From Chryseobacterium indologenes (GTDB lineage Bacteria > Bacteroidota > Bacteroidia > Flavobacteriales > Weeksellaceae), in NCBI RefSeq assembly GCF_002025665.1, contig NZ_CP018786.1, forward strand, positions 1,302,001 to 1,366,000: 64,000 nucleotides of DNA. The letters are read 5' to 3'. The position numbers and the translations under genes were made by a program. Of this stretch, positions 44,118 to 54,217 are shown one piece after another (the stretch's first letter is position 1; every line of letters begins with the position of its first letter). Below the pieces are notes generated by a model. That model was not told the DNA's origin and did no database searches. It worked only from the letters and a program-made list of their open reading frames with translations.

Positions 44118-45569
44118 ATGGGAAATGAATTGATAAACCATCAGGAACCTAGTGAACTCAAACCGGCAACAGACACACTCCTTGTCCTGAACATTCATAC
44201 CAATCAGGTTGAGATGGTCAAAGGTATAGATAAAGAAGGAAATCTTCAAAAGGTTCTTCCACAAGAAAAAAAGGATAATGAGCCGCTGGTCAGGGTAGAT
44301 AAACATGGCGATATTTTCTCCAACTTCTTTTCTAATTTCTACCGACAGCTTAAAAATCCCACGCATTTCAACTTTTTTAAAGTTTCAGAATATGATGCTG
44401 TTAATACCGCTAAGGATCTTCAGAAATATGTCGATCAGGCATCACCTGAAGAAAAAGAAAAGCTGAAAGACTACGAAGTTTTACCTCAACATAACAACAA
44501 TCCAAAAAATAAAAATACAATGGACAACAACACAGACAATCAGGAGTACCGTTTTCAGCCGGAACAAATCGACTGGAAAACGATGGAAAAATTCGGACTT
44601 AATCAGGAGAAGCTTGAAAAAATGAATGCGATGGATGCATTACTCAGAGGTTTTAAAACCAATACACTAATTCCCATCACTATTAATCTGGGAACGGCGG
44701 TCAGTAAGATGGATGTCCGATTATCCCTTCAGACAGGGAATACAGGACAGGTTGCCGTTCACCTGCATGGTATCCGAAAGGAACCCAACCTCAATAATAC
44801 ATTCTTAGGTCACCAGTTCACGGATGAAGACAAAAAGAATCTGAAAGAAACCGGGAATATGGGTCGGGTAGTAGATCTTGTCAATCCTAAAACTGATGAA
44901 ATCATTCCATCAGTGATCAGCCGTGACCGTTTAACCAATGAATTGGTTGCTTACAGAGCGGAGTACATGAAAATCCCTGATGAAATCAAAGGAATTAGGC
45001 TTGATGAACATCAGAAACAAACCCTATTGGAAGGAGGACCATTGTATCTTGAAGGGATGACTTCTAAAAAAGGAGAATTGTTCAATGCCACCGTACAGTT
45101 TAATGCGGATAAGCGGTATGTGGAATTTCTGTTCAATAATAATCAGAATCAACAACAAAGTCAATATCATCATAACCAACAGCAAACTCAGCATTCGGCT
45201 CAAGAAGCACCCAAAATATTCAGAGGAAAAGAACTGGATGATTCACAGTATGAAAAATTCAAAGCCGGGCAAACTGTGTACGTTGATGGTCTTACCGATG
45301 CTAAAGGTAAATCCTATCAAGGTTATATTACCTTCAACAAAGAGACTTCCAAAACCGATTTCTCCTTCAATCATCCTAATAAGCTCAAAGAAGAGGCAAA
45401 GCCTACAGAAGATCATAAGACCCAAACTGCTGTTAATACGCAGGGTAAAACCAATGAAGCTACTAAAAATGTGAAAGAGCCTTTAGAATCCAAACAGCAG
45501 CAGCCTATTAATAAACAGCAGGAAGACCAGCAAAAAAAGGTCAGAAAACCAAGAGGACCCAAACTATAA
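44118..45569 (+). CDS. DUF4099/DUF3945 mobile-element protein
   Basis: A 483-residue protein typical of Bacteroidota integrative elements, always near topB. The N-terminal part has VLNIHTNQVEMVKGIDKEGN; the central region (RFQPEQIDWKTMEKFGLNQE to PITINLG) fits DUF4099; the DUF3945 repeats occur as LDEHQKQTLLEGGPLYLEGM and LDDSQYEKFKAGQTVYVDGL. The C-terminus is a low-complexity, Gln- and Lys-rich tail ending KKVRKPRGPKL. The function is not established; roles in DNA transfer or maintenance are assumed from context. TopB follows 20 bp downstream. Confidence 0.85.
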   Translation: MGNELINHQEPSELKPATDTLLVLNIHTNQVEMVKGIDKEGNLQKVLPQEKKDNEPLVRVDKHGDIFSNFFSNFYRQLKNPTHFNFFKVSEYDAVNTAKDLQKYVDQASPEEKEKLKDYEVLPQHNNNPKNKNTMDNNTDNQEYRFQPEQIDWKTMEKFGLNQEKLEKMNAMDALLRGFKTNTLIPITINLGTAVSKMDVRLSLQTGNTGQVAVHLHGIRKEPNLNNTFLGHQFTDEDKKNLKETGNMGRVVDLVNPKTDEIIPSVISRDRLTNELVAYRAEYMKIPDEIKGIRLDEHQKQTLLEGGPLYLEGMTSKKGELFNATVQFNADKRYVEFLFNNNQNQQQSQYHHNQQQTQHSAQEAPKIFRGKELDDSQYEKFKAGQTVYVDGLTDAKGKSYQGYITFNKETSKTDFSFNHPNKLKEEAKPTEDHKTQTAVNTQGKTNEATKNVKEPLESKQQQPINKQQEDQQKKVRKPRGPKL

Positions 45570-45589
45570 TAAACATCTAAATCCATCAT

Positions 45590-47668
45590 ATGAAAGCAAT
45601 CATCGCAGAAAAACCCAGCGTTGCAAGGGAAATAGCCCAGTTATTAGGAGCCCATGAAAAGAAAGATGGTTATCTATCCGGTAACGGATACTGTGTCACT
45701 TGGGCATTGGGACATCTGATCGCATTAGGAATGCCGGAGGATTATGGTATAAGAGGCTTTAACAAAGCCTCTTTGCCTATCTTTCCCAACCCTTTTATTC
45801 TGACTCCCAAAAAACTAAATAAAGCAAAAGGCTATGAGCCTGATCCTTCGGCTTTACAACAGCTCAATACCATAAAACAAGTCATCAGTCAATGCAGCAG
45901 TATCATTGTCGCAACAGATGCAGGAAGGGAAGGAGAGTTGATCTTCCGTTATATCTATCACTACCTACAATGCAATAAACCTTTTGAAAGATTATGGATC
46001 AGTTCCCTTACCGAAAAAGCAATACAGGATGGTTTTAAAAACCTTCAGCCAGGCGATGCCTTTGACGGTTTGTATCAAGCAGCAAAAGCCAGAAGTGAAG
46101 CGGACTGGCTTATAGGAATCAATGCTACCCAGGCATTAACCATCGCAGGAAACCAAGATGTTTATTCTTTAGGCAGAGTGCAGACCCCAACTCTTGCATT
46201 GATCTGTCAACGATTTCTTCAGCATCAAAACTTCACCAGGCAAGAGTACTTTCAAATCCAGCTGAGCCACAGAAAAGAATATACAGATTTCACCAGCCTT
46301 TCATTATTACAGTGGGAAGAAAAAAAGCAGGCAGAACACATCCAAAATTCTATAGAGCGGGAGGGAAGAGCTGTTGTAGAAGATGTATCCGTTAAAACAG
46401 TACAGGAGCAATCTCCCTTACTTTTCGACCTCACGGAATTACAGAAAGAAGCCAACAGGAAACTGGGGCTTTCTGCTGATGAGGTTTTACAAACAGCCCA
46501 AAGCCTCTATGAGAAACAGTTCATCACTTATCCCAGAACCGGAAGCAAGTATATTCCTGAAGATGTATGGACTGATATTCCTGAGCTGGTTAGAATACTG
46601 AATCAAACCGAACCCTTCAAAGCCGCCATAACCCATTTAAAATTCGGAAACTTCAACAAGCGGATTGTGAATGATCTAAAAGTTACCGACCATCACGGAT
46701 TACTCATAACCACTAAAACACCTTCTGCACTTAGTGCTACGGAAAAAGCCATTTACGAGATGATTGCTTATCGCTTATTGGAATCCCTATCCCACACCTG
46801 TATAAAACAAGTCACCCAAATGCAGATAAAAGTCCATCATTATGAATTCCAGATCAAAGGCTCTACAATCCTAGAGAAAGGCTGGCGAGCCATCAAAGGG
46901 ATTCTTTCTGACAATGAAAATTCTAATAATAAAAATGAAGTCCTTACAGAACTTCCGGAATTCAAAACAGGAGATGAGCTGAAAATCTCAAAAACAGAAT
47001 TATTAGAAAAAATAACACAACCTCCCAAACTTTATACAGAAGCTGACCTCTTATCAGCGATGGAAAATGCAGGCCGATCTATTGAAAATAAAGAAGAACA
47101 AAAAGCACTCTCCAATATCGGCATCGGAACCCCAGCCACCAGAGCTTCCATTATTGAAACCCTGCTCAATAGAAACTACGTCACCAGAAAAAGTAAAACA
47201 TTAATTCCCACCGATAAAGGCTTACAGGTTTACCACCTTGTCAAAGACAAAAAAATAGCCAATGTCCAAATGACCGCAGAGTGGGAACTCGCACTGGATA
47301 GAATTGAAAAAGGTGAACTCAATAAAGACCAATTCATGAACGACATCCAACACTATACAACTGAAATCACTAACGAACTCTTATCACTTCATATTCCCCG
47401 AGAAAATATTCCCCAACTAAAATGCCCCAAATGCCAACAACATACTCTTATTATAAAAGAAAAAATCATAAAATGCCCAGATGAACAATGCAGTTGGATT
47501 CTCTTTAGAACCATATGCGGAGTACAACTCAATAGTAAAGATCTTACTTTACTGTTAACTCAAAACAAAACATCATTAATCAAGAATATGAAAAGCAAAA
47601 ACGGTAAAAAGTTTGATGCTTATTTAACTTTAGATGATAAAGTAAATTTGATTTTTAAATTTTGCTAG
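45590..47668 (+). CDS. topB: DNA topoisomerase III (type IA), mobile-element class
   Basis: A 692-residue type IA topoisomerase. The TOPRIM domain is at residues 1-130 (KAIIAEKPSVAREIAQLLGA; VATDAGREGELIFRYIY), the catalytic tyrosine is Tyr314 in FITYPRTGSKYIPED, and the motif LSNIGIGTPATRASIIE closes the core. A C-terminal zinc-ribbon-like segment follows (LKCPKCQQHT ... IKCPDEQCSW). The enzyme passes single DNA strands and supports replication or transfer of mobile DNA. It forms an operon with the DUF3945 gene (20-bp gap). The end converges on the DUF4236 gene. Confidence 0.95.
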   Translation: MKAIIAEKPSVAREIAQLLGAHEKKDGYLSGNGYCVTWALGHLIALGMPEDYGIRGFNKASLPIFPNPFILTPKKLNKAKGYEPDPSALQQLNTIKQVISQCSSIIVATDAGREGELIFRYIYHYLQCNKPFERLWISSLTEKAIQDGFKNLQPGDAFDGLYQAAKARSEADWLIGINATQALTIAGNQDVYSLGRVQTPTLALICQRFLQHQNFTRQEYFQIQLSHRKEYTDFTSLSLLQWEEKKQAEHIQNSIEREGRAVVEDVSVKTVQEQSPLLFDLTELQKEANRKLGLSADEVLQTAQSLYEKQFITYPRTGSKYIPEDVWTDIPELVRILNQTEPFKAAITHLKFGNFNKRIVNDLKVTDHHGLLITTKTPSALSATEKAIYEMIAYRLLESLSHTCIKQVTQMQIKVHHYEFQIKGSTILEKGWRAIKGILSDNENSNNKNEVLTELPEFKTGDELKISKTELLEKITQPPKLYTEADLLSAMENAGRSIENKEEQKALSNIGIGTPATRASIIETLLNRNYVTRKSKTLIPTDKGLQVYHLVKDKKIANVQMTAEWELALDRIEKGELNKDQFMNDIQHYTTEITNELLSLHIPRENIPQLKCPKCQQHTLIIKEKIIKCPDEQCSWILFRTICGVQLNSKDLTLLLTQNKTSLIKNMKSKNGKKFDAYLTLDDKVNLIFKFC

Positions 47669-47715
47669 ATACTTAAAGATTAGATTTTTAATCGTATTAC
47701 GTTCCGAAATCAACT

Positions 47716-48837
47716 TTAAGCTAATTCCTTGCACAAACTTTTATACTCCTGAAATGAATTTGCAAACTCTTGGGCGAACTCAAAATTACTTATTTGATAT
47801 TCCTCATTAACACCACTGCTGGAAGAAAATCTCAGCCTTGCGTATTGAACAACAGGTATCTGATAATTGCTCTTGAATCTTTTGTCAGGAGTTCCGTTTT
47901 TATTGACTTTCGCCCATGTTTTTCTAATAACTTTTGAATCACGAGGAACACTGCTGGTTTCGGTAAAACTTACAGAAGAAAATGTAACATTAAGTTCATC
48001 AAGCCCAATAATTGCAAAGTTTTGATCATTTTTATACATCAGTACAAATGTTGGATAAAAATATAAATCTGCTCCGTTCACATTTTGGAAATATAGGGCT
48101 TCATAGTTTGATGTAATGATGGGAAGTGATTTAAAACCAATTCTTGCATCTTTTCTGTTAACCAATGTGCTGGCACTAGACCGGGCAGCCACACGATCCT
48201 GAAAATGCGCTCCGGTAATATCCCATACTTTATGAGCTGTGGTTAGATTTTTAAAAGAATGTCGTAATTGTTCATACTTTCTCTTAGAAGGATCATCGAA
48301 CTTTATGTCAATACTAACAGCCGAGTTATCAATTACAATTTGGGTTTCTTTAAGTGCTTCTTTTTGTGCATTAATATCCTCATTTATATGTTGAACAATA
48401 TTTTTATTTACCAACCCATAAATAAAGACATAACTTGCAACTTTCTTGGTCTTCGTAAAGGTTAGCGCTTTTTTTATTCTCTTCAGATCCGTTTTTAATT
48501 CCGATTTTTGCTGTTGAGCCATGAGGATAGATTCTTTGATACCTGCCATATTTTGAGATGTGATCTCATGAATATCGGCACTAAAAATGTTATCTGATAA
48601 CTCAGTGTAAAAAGGTTGTGGATTAGGATAAGATTGAGAGGAAGTCCTTAGTGATGAAGAACCGGAAAGTTTGTATGAATTTGAAAAACCTGAAAAATTG
48701 GTATTGAGTCTTGTGCCTGACGAACTAAAATTTACACTCATACCTTTAACCCCAATACTCGTTGAAATTCCTCTTTTGCTGAAATTCAAATGGACACCGG
48801 GAATTATTTTGATTCTCTTTCTGTATGACCAAGCCAT
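47716..48837 (-). CDS. DUF4236 domain protein
   Basis: A 373-residue protein with an N-terminal DUF4236 (MAWSYRKRIKIIPGVHLNF, SKRGISTSIGVKGMSVNFSS), a small domain found in many accessory regions. The middle has a charged helix (AQQQKSELKTDLKRIKKALT), and the C-terminal half has beta-rich segments (NGADLYFYPTFVLMYKND, ETSSVPRDSKVIRKTWAKVN). No signal peptide; a single weak hydrophobic stretch near SYVFIYGLV is not a clear membrane span. The function is unknown. It lies 78 bp downstream of the helicase gene on the same strand and may share its transcript. Confidence 0.8.
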   Translation of the reverse strand: MAWSYRKRIKIIPGVHLNFSKRGISTSIGVKGMSVNFSSSGTRLNTNFSGFSNSYKLSGSSSLRTSSQSYPNPQPFYTELSDNIFSADIHEITSQNMAGIKESILMAQQQKSELKTDLKRIKKALTFTKTKKVASYVFIYGLVNKNIVQHINEDINAQKEALKETQIVIDNSAVSIDIKFDDPSKRKYEQLRHSFKNLTTAHKVWDITGAHFQDRVAARSSASTLVNRKDARIGFKSLPIITSNYEALYFQNVNGADLYFYPTFVLMYKNDQNFAIIGLDELNVTFSSVSFTETSSVPRDSKVIRKTWAKVNKNGTPDKRFKSNYQIPVVQYARLRFSSSSGVNEEYQISNFEFAQEFANSFQEYKSLCKELA

Positions 48838-48915
48838 GATATAGTTTTTAAGATAATTGTAGTCACAAATCTAAACTACTACAGACGGAAAAATTTACGG
48901 AAAACCGTAATCTTA

Positions 48916-51483
48916 TCAAGAATTATTCTTCCCTATTTTATTGAGCTTGCTAATTAACCTCTCTTTCTCCCCACTTCCCGTCGTCGAAAATCTTATCAAC
49001 GGAATTCCATACTTTTCCAAGATTTCATTCTTCATAACATCTCTTTCGGCTTGACGGCTTTCTATTTTATGATATTCATACCCATCAACTTCTATGGCTA
49101 ATACAGGATTTTTTCCCAGCTTATTGTAAATAAGAAAATCGAGATGCGTTGCGTGATGTCTGGCGTATCGTTCTTCTTCAGCAGTTAATTTGGAAAAATC
49201 TAACAGTAAATTTCTCAATGGATGATGCAGAATAACGCCATACTTTGAAAATTGATCGTCGGACAAAACTTCCTTAATTAACGCATACATAAGATTCTCA
49301 CTGTCAAAAACAGATTTCTGTTTTTGATCCGATAAAAGGGCTCTTCTTTTTTCTTCATAGCCTTTGTACAGATAATCAAAAATAGAATGTACCTCACTGT
49401 TGATCGTGGTGAAATTATTGTAATCAATATAACGGATCAGATCTGAGATATTCGTTTCATTATCACTTTCATTTCCGTTCACCAATAGAATCAGCTGATC
49501 TTTGGCTCTGGAAATGGCTACATTCAGTCGGTTCGGGTTGTCGGTAAATTCAGAGATCTCATTATCTACTGTAGAAAGAATGATCACATCATTTTCCCTT
49601 CCCTGAAATTTATCTACTGTATCTGCTTTGATATCTGTTCCCTGAAAGGTTCTTTGCAGTGCGATGGTCTGATTTCGGTAAGGTGTTACAATTCCGAGAT
49701 TCACACCTTCCAGCTTTTGCTGTGGAATGATTTCCTGAATAATCACATCAATCTGCCGCTGATTCTCTCTTTGTCGAGCATGGTTACCTTCGGTTGTTTT
49801 ATAGACTAATAAAGGTTCTCTTTCCGTCTGTCCTTCCGAAAGTATGACTAACTGATCATTATAAAACTTACGGTTACAAAAATCAATGATTTTAGGATGA
49901 CAGCGATAATGTTCTTTTAACAGTGTTTTTGGTACTTCCGGGAATACTTCTGTGATAGAAGAAAGCAGGCTATGATTGGAATACCGATAAGGTTCCGGGA
50001 TATCATAGTTTTTAAAGATCTGATCTGTATTTTCTGCTGTTTCAGAATCCACTACATTAGGAAGCTGTTTTAAGTCTCCTACAATCACGGCCTGTTTTGC
50101 GCACGATAATGCGAGTACACCTGTTGCAAGATCCACCTGTGAAGATTCGTCGACAATTACATAATCGTAGACTACATTTTCAGCAAGGCTTCTCCTTAAT
50201 GAGTAGGTTGTACTCATAATGACAGGATAATCTTTAATAAATTCTTCTGATTTAAAACGGAGATCCCATTCGGTATATTCTGAACGTTCCTGTCCTTTAT
50301 ATTTTTGGTAGAGTTTGTTTTTAAACAGCTGCATAGATCCTTCCGTATATTCTTTCATTTTATCATGGAAGGAAAAATGTTGTAACGTATTGTGCAGCTC
50401 CTGCTTTCTGAGAATAAGCTCTGAAATTTTTACCCCATAGTATTTTGACTGAACAATCCTGATCATCTCTTCATACGATAAGGTATAAAAAATCTTATCT
50501 CTTAATCCATACAGAAAAGGAAATATGAGTTTACGCCACCAGTAAAACCTTTTACCACTTTTCTCATAGTCTTCCAACGTAATCCATAAAGAAAGCAGCT
50601 GATCTGAACTCACATTCTTTTTAAAACGGATTTCCGTTGCCAAAGTGACATCATCTGTAAAATGCTGATGTTCTGTTTTGATCTTATCTATTTCCAGCGT
50701 AAGTAAAGCCAGTTCATTCTTTAGTTGCAACTTTTCAGCAAGTTCAGTAAAAAGAAGGGGAGTAGACTGCATAAGGGATTGTTCCTGTTCCTCTTCCAAT
50801 CTAAAATCTGATAGGTCGCGGATTTCAGTCTGGGCATCGATAAATTCTTTTTTATTCTGGCTGCTTCCTAACAATGCCGCTATAAAAGAAACCCCATTAC
50901 TCTCAAGTTTCTCAAAAACATTTTTTGTCGCTGAATTATTGCTTGAAACAACAGCCACACTTTGATTATTCATCACCGCATTGGCAATAATATTAAGAAT
51001 AGTCTGGGTCTTTCCTGTTCCGGGAGGGCCTTCAATAACACTGAGAGGATTTGAAAACGCATTGTCAACTCCTGTTTTCTGGCTTAGATTAAAACCAAAA
51101 GGAAAGATTTCAATAGGAGAGGCGTGGTAATTCTTTTCGGGTTCTTTCCCATTAAGATAATTGTACAGAATAGAAGTCTCAGGAATAAAACGAATACTTC
51201 CATAGCTACTGGCAAGAATATTATTGCTTTCCTCTGTCTTCAAACCCACACTTGCTGCAATCGCCTTTAGATAAGAAAAAATATTTCCTGCTCTCTCACT
51301 CTGAATGGCAGATCTTACCAGCTTAATTCTATGTTGAGGATAAGAATAGGTTTTACCACTGGTTTTATATACTACTACACACTTATTACCCTCAAAAGAA
51401 TAAGATTCTATCTCGTCGGTTCTTTCTTTACTATCAATGTAGATGGCCTGAGATTTAAGATGTAGAGTAGCGTTTTTGTTCAT
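48916..51483 (-). CDS. Superfamily 1 helicase with C-terminal nuclease-like domain
   Basis: An 855-residue DNA2/NAM7-type helicase: Walker A GPPGTGKTQ at residues 152-160, motif II VIVDESSQVDLATG, DTVDKFQGRENDVIILST and NVAISRAKDQLILL for motifs V-VI. The last ~110 residues (HATHLDFLIYNKLGKNPVLA, IEVDGYEYHKIESRQAERDV, NEILEKYGIPLIRFST) resemble a Vsr/DUF559/DUF2726-type restriction-like fold with the ExDGxxYH core. Helicase-nuclease fusions of this sort are frequent in defence islands. The N-terminal ~90 residues (NATLHLKSQAIYIDSKERTD) are an extra beta module. Defence activity is inferred. Confidence 0.85.
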   Translation of the reverse strand: MNKNATLHLKSQAIYIDSKERTDEIESYSFEGNKCVVVYKTSGKTYSYPQHRIKLVRSAIQSERAGNIFSYLKAIAASVGLKTEESNNILASSYGSIRFIPETSILYNYLNGKEPEKNYHASPIEIFPFGFNLSQKTGVDNAFSNPLSVIEGPPGTGKTQTILNIIANAVMNNQSVAVVSSNNSATKNVFEKLESNGVSFIAALLGSSQNKKEFIDAQTEIRDLSDFRLEEEQEQSLMQSTPLLFTELAEKLQLKNELALLTLEIDKIKTEHQHFTDDVTLATEIRFKKNVSSDQLLSLWITLEDYEKSGKRFYWWRKLIFPFLYGLRDKIFYTLSYEEMIRIVQSKYYGVKISELILRKQELHNTLQHFSFHDKMKEYTEGSMQLFKNKLYQKYKGQERSEYTEWDLRFKSEEFIKDYPVIMSTTYSLRRSLAENVVYDYVIVDESSQVDLATGVLALSCAKQAVIVGDLKQLPNVVDSETAENTDQIFKNYDIPEPYRYSNHSLLSSITEVFPEVPKTLLKEHYRCHPKIIDFCNRKFYNDQLVILSEGQTEREPLLVYKTTEGNHARQRENQRQIDVIIQEIIPQQKLEGVNLGIVTPYRNQTIALQRTFQGTDIKADTVDKFQGRENDVIILSTVDNEISEFTDNPNRLNVAISRAKDQLILLVNGNESDNETNISDLIRYIDYNNFTTINSEVHSIFDYLYKGYEEKRRALLSDQKQKSVFDSENLMYALIKEVLSDDQFSKYGVILHHPLRNLLLDFSKLTAEEERYARHHATHLDFLIYNKLGKNPVLAIEVDGYEYHKIESRQAERDVMKNEILEKYGIPLIRFSTTGSGEKERLISKLNKIGKNNS

Positions 51484-51496
51484 TGGTTATTAGTTC

Positions 51497-51520
51497 ACTA
51501 CAAATATAATAAACTGTAGT
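51497..51520 (-). promoter_or_regulatory. Helicase promoter with overlapping inverted repeat
   Basis: On the minus strand TATATTTG (51501-51508) matches the TAnnTTTG -7 box, and ACTACA / TGTAGT arms (51497-51502, 51515-51520) flank it as a possible operator. Confidence 0.5.
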
Positions 51521-52057
51521 AAAAAAAATGTGAAGCCATGAGGTTTGGACAATTATTAAAATAAATGAAAAAAATACTCTTGAATGAGGATTCCCGTAAA
51601 TGATATTTTGATTTAATGACCATTTTTACGGTGCTAACAAATAAATGAAATAATTATGGAAAAAAACAACAGCTTTTCATCGTATCAAACAGAACGTATA
51701 CCACAACAGTAATACTTGTACAGAAGGTAATAACATTGAACAAGAAAACAAACGCAGCGGAACTGGCGGTAAACTATATGATACATGAAAAAGGTTTTAC
51801 ACATATTGATACTGAATTATCAGACGGTTATAGATATGGTGAAGGAATACAATATGGTAAGTGATGAAAATTGTGAAAAAATATTCAAACTAATATTTTT
51901 CACAATGCATTAATATAATAATGAAATTTAACAGAATACAGTATTTTTCAATGATTTTTTATTTTGTTAAATTTTGTAATAAATTTTTATTATTTTCACT
52001 AGCTTATATTAATTGCATAGAAAATTTTATAATAAATATTATATGATAGTAATTTAA
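51521..52057. other. Intergenic with a short gene remnant
   Basis: A frame at about 51700-51863 (TLNKKTNAAELAVNYMIHEK, GFTHIDTELSDGYRYGEGIQ) and an ATG at 51656 followed by NNSFSSYQTERIPQQ may be parts of one broken small gene. The remaining ~190 bp before 52058 are AT-rich. Confidence 0.35.
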
Positions 52058-53104
52058 ATGAATCTGAAAATTTTAAAGGCATTTAATGGCGACTGCATCC
52101 TAATAGAAACTCTTGATGAAAATCAGGAGAAATTTGTTATTCTTATTGACGGAGGTACAGCTTCTACTTTTGACTACTCTTTAAAAAAAGAGCTAAAAGA
52201 TATACCGAAAATTAATTTATTAATTTTAACTCACATTGACTCTGATCACATAGGTGGCTTAATAAGATTCTTTAAAAATAGTTTAATTGATCGAATTGAG
52301 ATTGACGAGATTTGGGTTAATCATCCTGAGCTAATTGATATATCAACTGGTAGCTTAATTAGTTATAAGCAAGGAGATGATTTAAAAAAACTTATCCAAC
52401 AAAAAAAGCCTAAATCTATCATTACTCCATTAACTAGTTACACTCCTCAGCTAACCCGACGAGGAATACAATTCGATATATTATCTCCAACTTTAGAAAT
52501 TATAGAATTATTATATAAAAATTGGAAGCCGGAATTATTTAAAGAAGAATCTGAAAATAAAGATATTTCCAGTTCTATCGATATAGAAAACCATAATTTG
52601 AGTCTTGAAGAATTGAGCAAAATACCATTTAGTTCTTCTAAATTATTACATAATGATTTGGCAAATGCATCTTCTATTGCATTTATATTAAAAACTGTGG
52701 ATGGAAAAACACTTATGTTTCTAGGAGACTCCAGATCAGAAATTATCGAATACGCCTTAGAACAAAGGGATTACACCTCTTCTAACCCAATTGAGTGTGA
52801 TTTTGTTAAAATATCCCATCATGGAAGCAAAAACAACACTTCTCAAGGTTTATTAGAAAAAATCAAAACTAACCAATATATAATCTCTACTAATGGAGGA
52901 ACATCAAAAGATAAACATCCTTCAAGAGAGACCATTGCTAGGATAGTTTGGAATTCCAGAAGAGATTTAAACCAAGAAACGATTATATTTACAAACTATT
53001 CCATAGAGGAAATAAAAAATAAAATTGGAAATTTTATCTCAGATATAGATTTTGAATCTGGAAACTGGAAATTAGAATATAAAAACGAATTCATTTTAGA
53101 ATAG
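52058..53104 (+). CDS. MBL-fold hydrolase of ABC-three-component cluster
   Basis: A 348-residue metallo-beta-lactamase-fold protein of the ComEC-like type. It has the N-terminal FNGDCILIET, the metal motif THIDSDHIGG at residues 58-67 (HxDxDH), GDSRSE, and the late VKISHHGSKNNTS and STNGGTSKDKHPS. The HHGS motif is typical for this group. It is the first gene of a four-gene unit: its stop codon directly touches the protease start at 53105. In known ABC-three-component systems an effector enzyme is coupled to a middle component and an SMC-like ATPase. The MBL protein is a likely effector or accessory enzyme acting on nucleic acid or a nucleotide; the substrate is not known. Confidence 0.85.
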   Translation: MNLKILKAFNGDCILIETLDENQEKFVILIDGGTASTFDYSLKKELKDIPKINLLILTHIDSDHIGGLIRFFKNSLIDRIEIDEIWVNHPELIDISTGSLISYKQGDDLKKLIQQKKPKSIITPLTSYTPQLTRRGIQFDILSPTLEIIELLYKNWKPELFKEESENKDISSSIDIENHNLSLEELSKIPFSSSKLLHNDLANASSIAFILKTVDGKTLMFLGDSRSEIIEYALEQRDYTSSNPIECDFVKISHHGSKNNTSQGLLEKIKTNQYIISTNGGTSKDKHPSRETIARIVWNSRRDLNQETIIFTNYSIEEIKNKIGNFISDIDFESGNWKLEYKNEFILE

Positions 53105-54217
53105 ATGCCTGAAAGAATAATAGAGCAAGCCTGTGTTAAAATTAGTATTAAACAAGGCGAAGAGGTTTCAAAACAAGGGAGTGGCGTTTTAATAGCGGGT
53201 GAAAATAGCTTTTTTGTCTTAACAGCTTGTCATTGTCTAGGTAATGAAAGACCTGATTTAGCAAATATTATTATTCAAAAACAAAAAGACTATCGATCAG
53301 AATTTAATCATATAAAGGTAGTTGGTATCGTTAGGTTTGAAGTAGAAGATGATTGGGCGCTATTAGAAATCGACTTTGAAGTAGAAGAAGATTTGCTAAA
53401 AAAGTATCAGTGTGCAAATAATTTTGTCAGAGAGCAACCTGTAAAGTTTTGTGGATATCAAAAAATTGTTTCTAATTCTTTTCGTCCATTTAATGCAAAA
53501 ATTTTAACAATTACTGATGATCAATCCTATTTTCAAATTACAATTTCGGAAGACTCATTTGATCAAGCAGGAGAAGATGGAAAAACAGTTGCCGAAGGTT
53601 TGTCTGGAAGTGGTGTTTTTGTAATAAGAAATAAGGCACCATACCTAATAGGGATATTAAATTCAGTAAAAACTGAAAAAGCCTGGAATGATGATATTAA
53701 TTGTAAAGCTATTGATTGCCTCCAAGATTACATTAAAGATTATACAGATTTATCAGATCAAAATATTGTTGAACTTTGGGAACAAGAGTTAGAAAAAGAA
53801 ATAACAAGAGATGATATTCAGGCATTTAGAGCAACGAACCAAGAATTCTTTGAAAACATTGATAGAAAAAATAAAGTAATATTTGATACTGAAGAACAAG
53901 CAAATGAAGTAACTTCAAAAAAAATAAAGAATTATTTATCTTTTCAATATAAAATTAAAGAAATTGAAGCTTATAATCCTGAAATTTATCAAAAATTCAT
54001 TACACTCATTAATAATTTTCGGGACGCTGTTGCTTATGAATATACTCGAAGTGTCGACAATAACAATGAAGCAAAAGATACATTAATAAAATTACGAAAT
54101 GATTTCCAAGATGAAATAATTAAAATATTTCCGGACGAGCTAAAGTTTAATATTGCAGAATATCAAATCACAGAATGGTTATTGGACTGTTCTTTAAATT
54201 TTACTAAGAGAGTATGA
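53105..54217 (+). CDS. Trypsin-like protease effector of ABC-three-component cluster
   Basis: A 370-residue protein with an N-terminal trypsin-like domain: His43 in LTACHCLG, Asp82 or Asp83 in EDDWALLEID, and Ser167 in EGLSGSGVFV complete a catalytic triad. The C-terminal ~170 residues (TRDDIQAFRATNQEFFENID ... FNIAEYQITEWLLDC) are helical and would couple it to the middle component, as in known effectors of ABC-three-component systems. No signal peptide, so it acts inside the cell. It starts immediately after the MBL stop and overlaps the next gene by 4 bp (ATGA), showing translational coupling. Confidence 0.85.
   Translation: MPERIIEQACVKISIKQGEEVSKQGSGVLIAGENSFFVLTACHCLGNERPDLANIIIQKQKDYRSEFNHIKVVGIVRFEVEDDWALLEIDFEVEEDLLKKYQCANNFVREQPVKFCGYQKIVSNSFRPFNAKILTITDDQSYFQITISEDSFDQAGEDGKTVAEGLSGSGVFVIRNKAPYLIGILNSVKTEKAWNDDINCKAIDCLQDYIKDYTDLSDQNIVELWEQELEKEITRDDIQAFRATNQEFFENIDRKNKVIFDTEEQANEVTSKKIKNYLSFQYKIKEIEAYNPEIYQKFITLINNFRDAVAYEYTRSVDNNNEAKDTLIKLRNDFQDEIIKIFPDELKFNIAEYQITEWLLDCSLNFTKRV

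Noticed and set aside
45085..45474. Plus-strand 129-codon frame
   Set aside because: It is a shifted frame of the DUF3945 gene, low-complexity and without motifs.
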